Positions 14,828 through 19,256 of a DNA stretch of 19,256 nt are shown here, one piece after another. This DNA comes from Oscillospiraceae bacterium (lineage in GTDB: Bacteria; Bacillota; Clostridia; Saccharofermentanales; Saccharofermentanaceae), in assembly GCA_902803695.1 (NCBI GenBank), contig CADCQX010000174.1, positions 1-19,256 of the forward strand, written 5' to 3'. The stretch's first letter is position 1. The number at the start of each line of letters is the position of its first letter. The notes under the pieces are model-generated. The model was not told where the DNA came from. It saw nothing but the letters and a program-made list of their open reading frames with translations, and searched no databases. The position numbers and the translations under genes are program-made.

Positions 14828-15376
14828 ATGACTTATGCCATTCCTGAGATCGGTGTCTCATATGATCTGGAATATTATGAGAAATACAAAGCCGGAATAA
14901 GGGTCACGTTTTCTCCGAATGACAGAAAATTCAATGTCAAAGCTGATTCCAGGATACCTCAGAAGAGTGTCCATGAATTCATGCTTTCAAAGGCTTCACT
15001 ATTTCAAAAATGGCTGAATAAGAGGGAAGATAGGACCCCTATAACTTTACCTTCAGACTCAAGAAGCCCTGCTTTTAAAAAGAAACTTCTCGACCGCTGT
15101 GAAGAACTTCTGAAGTATTATGACGGCCCAAGGGCCAGCCAGTATAAAGTGTCGTACAGTAAGTCTTATTGGGGACGATGTACCAACGATCATATAATAT
15201 CAATTTCCGCTTACTGCAATGACCTTACAGATGATCAGTTGTTCTATGTTCTTATACATGAACATGCCCATCTTATACATATGCATCATAAGCCGGCATT
15301 CTGGAATCTTGTCGAATTATATTGTCCAAATTATAAATCTTTGAGATGTGAGTTAAAGGGCTATACATTGAACTGA
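14828..15376 (+). CDS. YgjP/WLM-type zinc metallopeptidase-like protein
   Basis: Predicted cytoplasmic metal-dependent hydrolase of the YgjP (DUF45) group; biological role not established. From ATG 14828 it has 182 residues. HEHAH (144-148) plus H154 in HHKPAFW forms the expected zinc site, preceded by the family motif SYWGRCTND (113-121). The frame is open back to 14750, with GTG 14774 overlapping the pyrE end; neither upstream start nor ATG 14828 has a strong ribosome site. ATG 14828 is preferred because the family domain begins just after it; the upstream extension is very basic (KRGRKQQRSKR). No terminator separates it from pyrE, so it may be the last pyr operon gene by read-through. Confidence 0.82.
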   Translation: MTYAIPEIGVSYDLEYYEKYKAGIRVTFSPNDRKFNVKADSRIPQKSVHEFMLSKASLFQKWLNKREDRTPITLPSDSRSPAFKKKLLDRCEELLKYYDGPRASQYKVSYSKSYWGRCTNDHIISISAYCNDLTDDQLFYVLIHEHAHLIHMHHKPAFWNLVELYCPNYKSLRCELKGYTLN

Positions 15377-15382
15377 TGACCG

Positions 15383-15391
15383 TGCTATAAT
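15383..15391 (+). promoter_or_regulatory. Extended -10 promoter before the VanW-family gene
   Basis: TGCTATAAT is a TGn extended motif followed by perfect TATAAT, 43 bases before the start codon. No good -35 at 16-18 bases. It overlies the first bases after the metallopeptidase stop, separating vanW expression from pyr. Confidence 0.6.
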
Positions 15392-15433
15392 CCGTTTACG
15401 CAGCGGGGTAGTGCGAATAACTAAGGATGTTGG

Positions 15434-16288
15434 ATGTATATGAGCACAGGTACTATACGTATCCCTGAGATGTCCGTAAAACCGATCGAGAGATCGGATC
15501 TTCGCATGTGGGCAGGCAAGCTTTTCTATGGCACCAAACGCAAATTCCTTTGGTTGAAATTACACAGGTCTTTCTCGAAAACGTTTACTGAAGAAGATCT
15601 TTATTATCAGTATTATTCTCATAAGACACCTTTGATACGTGACCTTAAGGATGCTGACATTTATTTGCAGATCAACAAGATCACAAATCTCAAGATAGCT
15701 ACAAAAAAGATCAATGGTATCATCATCCGTCCGGGTGAGATATTCAGTTATTGGAAACTGATCGGTAACCCGAGTAAGAGAAAGGGTTATAAAGACGGAA
15801 TGGTCCTGGTCAACGGTACGGTTAGACCTGGCGTCGGCGGCGGTCTTTGCCAGCTTTCCAATCTCATCTTCTGGATGGCTATCCATACACCTCTTACAGT
15901 TATCGAACGTCACAGACATGGTTATGATGTATTCCCAGATTCCAATAGAACTCAGCCTTTCGGATCAGGTGCTACATGCTTCTATCCGTATGGTGATCTG
16001 ATGCTCAAAAACGAGACTCAGGATACATTCCAGATATTTGTTAATGTTACTGATAACTATCTTGAAGGCGAGATCAGAGTTAACAGTGAACCGCTTTACA
16101 GATATGAGATTGTCGAACGTGATCATGAGATGCGAAGCGAATACTGGGGCGGCTTTACCCGTCATAATGATCTTTACCAGTTGAAGTATGATCTCGAAGG
16201 CGAGTTGATAGCAGATGAACATCTTATCCATAATTCCGCGATAATGATGTATTCGCCTTTTCTTGACTGCAGTTCTGCCGTGAATTGA
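15434..16288 (+). CDS. VanW-family protein
   Basis: Member of the VanW family, first known from VanB-type vancomycin resistance clusters but of unproven function and widespread in ordinary Clostridia. The hallmark region spans about 96-205: RPGEIFSYWKLIG, GYKDGMVLVNG, PGVGGGLCQLSNLIFW, ERHRHGYDVFPDS and FGSGATCFYPYGDL. The 284 residues show no signal peptide or transmembrane segment and no peptidoglycan-binding repeats, so a cytoplasmic or non-classically localised protein is likely. There are no vanH, ligase or vanX genes beside it, so no resistance phenotype should be inferred. AAGGA (15423-15427) supports ATG 15434; ATG 15440 two codons on is an alternative. Confidence 0.9.
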   Translation: MYMSTGTIRIPEMSVKPIERSDLRMWAGKLFYGTKRKFLWLKLHRSFSKTFTEEDLYYQYYSHKTPLIRDLKDADIYLQINKITNLKIATKKINGIIIRPGEIFSYWKLIGNPSKRKGYKDGMVLVNGTVRPGVGGGLCQLSNLIFWMAIHTPLTVIERHRHGYDVFPDSNRTQPFGSGATCFYPYGDLMLKNETQDTFQIFVNVTDNYLEGEIRVNSEPLYRYEIVERDHEMRSEYWGGFTRHNDLYQLKYDLEGELIADEHLIHNSAIMMYSPFLDCSSAVN

Positions 16289-16346
16289 TGCAGGTTAGGA
16301 AAAGAGATAAGAAATAAACTTTTTGTGACAATTATTTCATAGCGCT

Positions 16347-16373
16347 TTGCACTTCATTTCATTATGGTATATT
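16347..16373 (+). promoter_or_regulatory. Possible promoter of the long-chain acyl-CoA synthetase gene
   Basis: TTGCAC (16347-16352) and TATATT (16368-16373) with a short 15-base spacer, 31 bases before the start codon. The spacing is suboptimal (16 if the -35 is read as TTTGCA), so confidence is low. Confidence 0.35.
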
Positions 16374-16403
16374 GATAAAAGATATATATACTAGGAGGTT
16401 TCT

Positions 16404-18104
16404 ATGAAGGATAAGCCTTTATATGAAGTAGCTCAGATAAAAGATCTTCGTGAATTGATCAAAAATAGAGTACAAGAACATCCTGAGAATCCATGCTTTT
16501 TGGTAAAGGAGCAGAAGGGTGGAGAGTACGTTCCGATAATGCCTGATAAGTATGATAAGGATATAGACGGTCTCGGTACCGGTCTTATGACTTTAGTCAA
16601 TAAAGGCGCCAAGGTTGCTATATTGGGTGAGACCAGATATGAATGGTTCGTATCCTATCTCGCAGTAACCAATGGTACAGGCTGTGTTGTTCCTCTTGAT
16701 AAGGAATTGCCTGCAGATGAGATCGAGAGCATGCTCGAGAGAGCTGATGTCGAGATACTTATCTTCTCCAAGGTTAAGCTCGAAGCTGTTGAAGCTGTTT
16801 ACGGCAAGGTTCCTTCCGTTAAGCATTATATCTGTATGGATAAGCTCGACGATCCTAAGTATTCATATTTCTGGGATGTCGTTAAAAAGGGAACAGACCT
16901 CATGGCTTCCGGTGATAAGACATTTACGGAAACGACCATCGATCCTGAAGAGATGACGATCCTTCTTTTCACATCAGGTACAACAGCCAAATCCAAAGCT
17001 GTTATGCTCTGTCAGAAGAATATCTGTAAGAACCTTATGTCGATGTATTCTTTCTGCTATATCGATCCTAAGGATGTATTTATGTCCGTTCTTCCATTGC
17101 ATCATACATATGAATGTACATGCGGCTTCCTTGGCCAGGTCTATAGAGGCTCAACGCTTGCCGTTTGTGAAGGCCTCCGTTATATTACAACGAATATCAA
17201 GGAATGTAAGCCTACCTGTATCCTTATGGTTCCTGCAATGGCTGAGATGTTCTACAAGGCTATCATGAAGAAACTCAATGCGGATCCTAAGCTCTTTAAG
17301 AAGTTTAATACCGCTCGAAAACTCTCTAATGGCCTTCGTAAGGTAGGTATCGACCTCCGCCGTAAGCTCTTTAAGGAGATCCATGAGACATTCGGCGGCA
17401 GACTTCGTCTTCTTATCGTAGGCGGAGCTCCGATAAATCCTGACATTCTCCAGTTCTTCCAGGATATCGGTATCCATTCCATTCAGGGTTATGGACTTAC
17501 TGAATGTGCTCCGATCCTTGCTCTTAACCGCGATGTCGATTATAAGAACAATGCGGCAGGACTTCCGCTTCCCGGTTGTGAGCTCAAGGTACTTGATCCG
17601 GACGAAGACGGTATCGGTGAGTTCGCAGGAAGAGGAGAGAATGTATTCCTCGGTTATTACAAGAATGAAGAAGCAACCAAAGCTGCTCTCGACAGCGAAG
17701 GTTTCTATCATACAGGTGACCTCGGATATATCGATGAGGACGGCTTCTGTATCATAACCGGACGTAAGAAGAACGTTATCATAGCAAAAAATGGTAAGAA
17801 TGTATTCCCTGAAGAGATCGAGTACCTGCTTGCTCAGAATCCAATCGTCCAGGAAAGTGTCGTTACCGGTGCTCATGATGAGAGAAAGGATGATATCATC
17901 ATCACAGCTACAATATTCCCGAATATGGAGGAAGTTGAAGCTAAGCTTGGTGCTAATCCTAGTGATGAAGATGTTCAGAAGTTACTTGAGTCCATCTGTG
18001 ATGAAGTAAACGAGAAATTGATCAATTATAAAAAGATCAAAAAGACTGTATATCGTAAAGAAGAATTCGAGAAGAATACTTCAAGGAAGATTAAACGTTA
18101 TTAA
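16404..18104 (+). CDS. Long-chain acyl-CoA synthetase-like AMP-forming ligase
   Basis: ATP-dependent activation of a fatty acid to acyl-CoA by an ANL-superfamily enzyme. The 566 residues include a P-loop FTSGTTAKSKAV (189-200), which departs from the usual TSGTTGxPKG at three positions, GYGLTECAPIL (362-372), YHTGDLGYIDEDG (435-447), the hinge ITGRKKNVII (451-460) with KNGKNVFPEEIE (462-473), and terminal lysine K562 in NTSRKIKRY. The insertions around 290-325 and the FPEEIE motif point to the long-chain (FAA1/FadD15-like) group. AGGAGG (16393-16398) sets the start. The gene is followed by a strong terminator and appears monocistronic. It is not closely similar to the other synthetase at 6742-8397. 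Confidence 0.92.
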   Translation: MKDKPLYEVAQIKDLRELIKNRVQEHPENPCFLVKEQKGGEYVPIMPDKYDKDIDGLGTGLMTLVNKGAKVAILGETRYEWFVSYLAVTNGTGCVVPLDKELPADEIESMLERADVEILIFSKVKLEAVEAVYGKVPSVKHYICMDKLDDPKYSYFWDVVKKGTDLMASGDKTFTETTIDPEEMTILLFTSGTTAKSKAVMLCQKNICKNLMSMYSFCYIDPKDVFMSVLPLHHTYECTCGFLGQVYRGSTLAVCEGLRYITTNIKECKPTCILMVPAMAEMFYKAIMKKLNADPKLFKKFNTARKLSNGLRKVGIDLRRKLFKEIHETFGGRLRLLIVGGAPINPDILQFFQDIGIHSIQGYGLTECAPILALNRDVDYKNNAAGLPLPGCELKVLDPDEDGIGEFAGRGENVFLGYYKNEEATKAALDSEGFYHTGDLGYIDEDGFCIITGRKKNVIIAKNGKNVFPEEIEYLLAQNPIVQESVVTGAHDERKDDIIITATIFPNMEEVEAKLGANPSDEDVQKLLESICDEVNEKLINYKKIKKTVYRKEEFEKNTSRKIKRY

Positions 18105-18125
18105 TATAATGACAATAAAAACAAT

Positions 18126-18153
18126 AAAAAATGCCGTCTATGACGGCATTTTT
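18126..18153 (+). terminator. Intrinsic terminator of the acyl-CoA synthetase gene
   Basis: AAATGCCGTC/GACGGCATTT stem with a TAT loop (18139-18141), flanked by A-run and T-run (18149-18153), 22 bases beyond the stop codon. The A-run would also allow use from the opposite strand. Confidence 0.92.
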
Positions 18154-18163
18154 CATTTCTTCC

Positions 18164-18191
18164 CTTTGTAAAAGCCATGTCTTTTACAAAG
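18164..18191. repeat. 11-bp perfect inverted repeat
   Basis: CTTTGTAAAAG (18164-18174), 6-base spacer CCATGT, CTTTTACAAAG (18181-18191). It has no T-run on either side, so it is a poor terminator. It lies 10 bases after the synthetase terminator and 86 bases before the AraC-family gene. Confidence 0.85.
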
Positions 18192-18234
18192 TTATTCTAT
18201 ATATACATTCGTATAAAAAATATATAAATTTAGC

Positions 18235-18271
18235 GAATTTGATATAAATTCTAACCGATTTTTGCTATTAT
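18235..18271 (+). promoter_or_regulatory. Promoter and inverted repeat upstream of the AraC-family gene
   Basis: TGCTATTAT (18263-18271) is an extended -10 with no good -35. The perfect inverted repeat GAATTT-GATAT-AAATTC (18235-18251) covers the -35 position and could be an operator. The start codon A lies 7 bases after the -10 hexamer, so the predicted transcript has little or no leader. Confidence 0.5.
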
Positions 18272-18277
18272 GCCTTC

Positions 18278-19138
18278 ATGGTTAAGCCGAATAAAGATCA
18301 ATTGCTATTTAGAACCGTTCGAGGTATCTCTGTAAACTATCGATGGTTGATGACAAAGTACGATCCGCATTATCATTCTGCGGGTGAGTTTACCCTTGCG
18401 CTTAATGACGATTGCAAATACAGAGTTGAAGGTGAAGATATCACATTAAACAAGAACGATATCCTTCTGGTTTGGCCTAATGAGGTTCATGAATCCATAT
18501 ATGTTCCTCATAATTCATCATTATTGGTTCATTTCACACATACTTTGATCGAGAATAACCTGGATCTTGTATCTCATTATGAAGATCTGAAGAGATACCA
18601 TAAGATCGATTCCAAGGTTTATCCTAGACTTGCCGAGAGTATCGCTAAGAGAATGTTTGAGATTAGAGATTACTACGATAACATTTCTCCGTTTAGTGAA
18701 TCTAAATGCAAGGCAAAGATGCTGGAGATATTCGTTCTTATAGCTGAACATTCATTAAAGGAACAAAGTGATGACAGAGTTGCTTCAATTGAATCGGCAT
18801 CTGACAGGAAGCACATTAAAGCTGCTTTGACCTATATTGACGAGCATTTTTGCGAGAGTATCACTCAGACAGATGTAGCAGAATACGTCGGACTTAGTCC
18901 ATATTATTTTTCGAGATTGTTCAAGAAGTATCTTAAGAATAATATGTCTACTTATATTTCGCATCTGAGGATCAATAAGGCCAGCGGTCTCTTGGCTGAT
19001 GAATCCATATCTATCACTGAGTGTGCATTCCAGTCAGGATTCCAGTCTATTACAGCTTTTAACAGGGTTTTCAAGGAGCAGATCGGCTGTTCTCCGCGTG
19101 TTTACAGACAGAACTGCATTAAGAATAAGAAATCCTAA
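18278..19138 (+). CDS. AraC-family transcriptional regulator with N-terminal cupin domain
   Basis: DNA-binding regulator of 286 residues. The N-terminal part (about 20-85) is cupin-like, with DPHYHSAGEF, a short strand pattern and WPNEVHESIY, suggesting binding of a small ligand such as a sugar. A helical linker follows (about 110-165). The C-terminal AraC domain (about 178-280) has both helix-turn-helix units: ITQTDVAEYVGLSPYYFSRL and SITECAFQSGFQSITAFNRV, ending in the typical GCSPRVYR. No ribosome site precedes ATG 18278; ATG 18350 is a possible internal start but would remove the first cupin strand. No transporter or enzyme gene adjoins it in the window, so its target is unknown. Confidence 0.92.
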   Translation: MVKPNKDQLLFRTVRGISVNYRWLMTKYDPHYHSAGEFTLALNDDCKYRVEGEDITLNKNDILLVWPNEVHESIYVPHNSSLLVHFTHTLIENNLDLVSHYEDLKRYHKIDSKVYPRLAESIAKRMFEIRDYYDNISPFSESKCKAKMLEIFVLIAEHSLKEQSDDRVASIESASDRKHIKAALTYIDEHFCESITQTDVAEYVGLSPYYFSRLFKKYLKNNMSTYISHLRINKASGLLADESISITECAFQSGFQSITAFNRVFKEQIGCSPRVYRQNCIKNKKS

Positions 19139-19142
19139 TTGT

Positions 19143-19256
19143 GATATAATTTCCAATAGAATAATTTAGAAAAGAGACTAACTATTAAAAGTCAATAAGA
19201 AAAATGTAGCGTAAACGCTAGTTGCATTGAACCTTGATAATTGCATAACGAAACAA
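19143..19256 (+). other. Non-coding right end; possible promoter and rRNA-leader-like motif
   Basis: After the AraC-family gene the sequence has an extended -10, TGATATAAT (19142-19150), a small hairpin TAGCG-TAAA-CGCTA (about 19207-19220) and then TTGAACCTTGATAATTGCATA. The last resembles the boxA-containing CCTTGAAAACTGnATA sequences found before 16S and 23S genes in Firmicutes. No rRNA sequence itself is inside the window and the window ends 3-4 codon lengths later, so this is only a suggestion. Confidence 0.35.

Noticed and set aside
15434..16288. Vancomycin resistance cluster
   Set aside because: Only a VanW-family gene is present; vanS/R, vanH, a D-Ala-D-Lac ligase and vanX are all missing.
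17151..17876. Minus-strand open frame of 241 codons inside the acyl-CoA synthetase
   Set aside because: It lies wholly antisense to conserved motifs and resembles no protein.
1..19256. CRISPR arrays, insertion sequences, prophage, toxin-antitoxin or defence systems
   Set aside because: No regularly spaced repeats, terminal repeats, transposase/integrase motifs or defence-type domains are seen on either strand.

Overview
The window reads as core chromosome of a Gram-positive, low-to-moderate G+C anaerobe of the Clostridia (Bacillota). The support is indirect: strong AGGAGG-type ribosome sites, sigma-A-like promoters, a PyrR/attenuator-controlled pyr operon with the PyrK-PyrD (class 1B) enzyme pair, and a secreted transglutaminase/DUF4214 protein and VanW protein of the kind common in gut and rumen Clostridia. 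The genus cannot be fixed from the sequence alone. I see no transposase, integrase, phage gene, toxin-antitoxin pair, CRISPR array or abrupt change of composition, and no clearly new multi-gene system.

Layout. 1-1034: the 3' part of pnp (polynucleotide phosphorylase) and its terminator. 1075-1944: a ThiD-type kinase behind a promoter carrying a 7-1-7 inverted repeat. 2063-3885: a secreted transglutaminase-like protein with a duplicated DUF4214 region, then a hairpin between convergent genes. 3914-5319: citrate synthase (minus strand). 5412-5603: tRNA-Leu(CAA) on the minus strand with a consensus promoter and strong terminator. 5711-8397: a membrane-anchored protein of unknown function and an acyl-CoA synthetase-like ligase, probably co-transcribed.

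8412-14781 is the centre of the window: a de novo pyrimidine operon pyrR-pyrB-pyrC-pyrF-pyrK-pyrD-pyrE. Its leader can be folded by eye into a PyrR-binding anti-antiterminator, a competing antiterminator and an intrinsic terminator. The genes are packed with overlaps of 0-17 bases up to pyrD. Together they convert carbamoyl phosphate plus aspartate to UMP; carAB (carbamoyl phosphate synthesis) and a uracil permease are not in the window. The PyrE homologue is unusually long and has a degenerate PRPP loop. A YgjP-type metallopeptidase follows pyrE closely.

15383-18153: a VanW-family protein and a second, long-chain-type acyl-CoA synthetase with a divergent P-loop, closed by a clean terminator. 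18164-19138: an 11-bp perfect inverted repeat and an AraC-family regulator whose predicted transcription start falls on its start codon. The last ~50 bases contain a motif resembling the boxA/spacer sequences flanking rRNA genes in Firmicutes, so an rRNA operon may lie just beyond the right edge.
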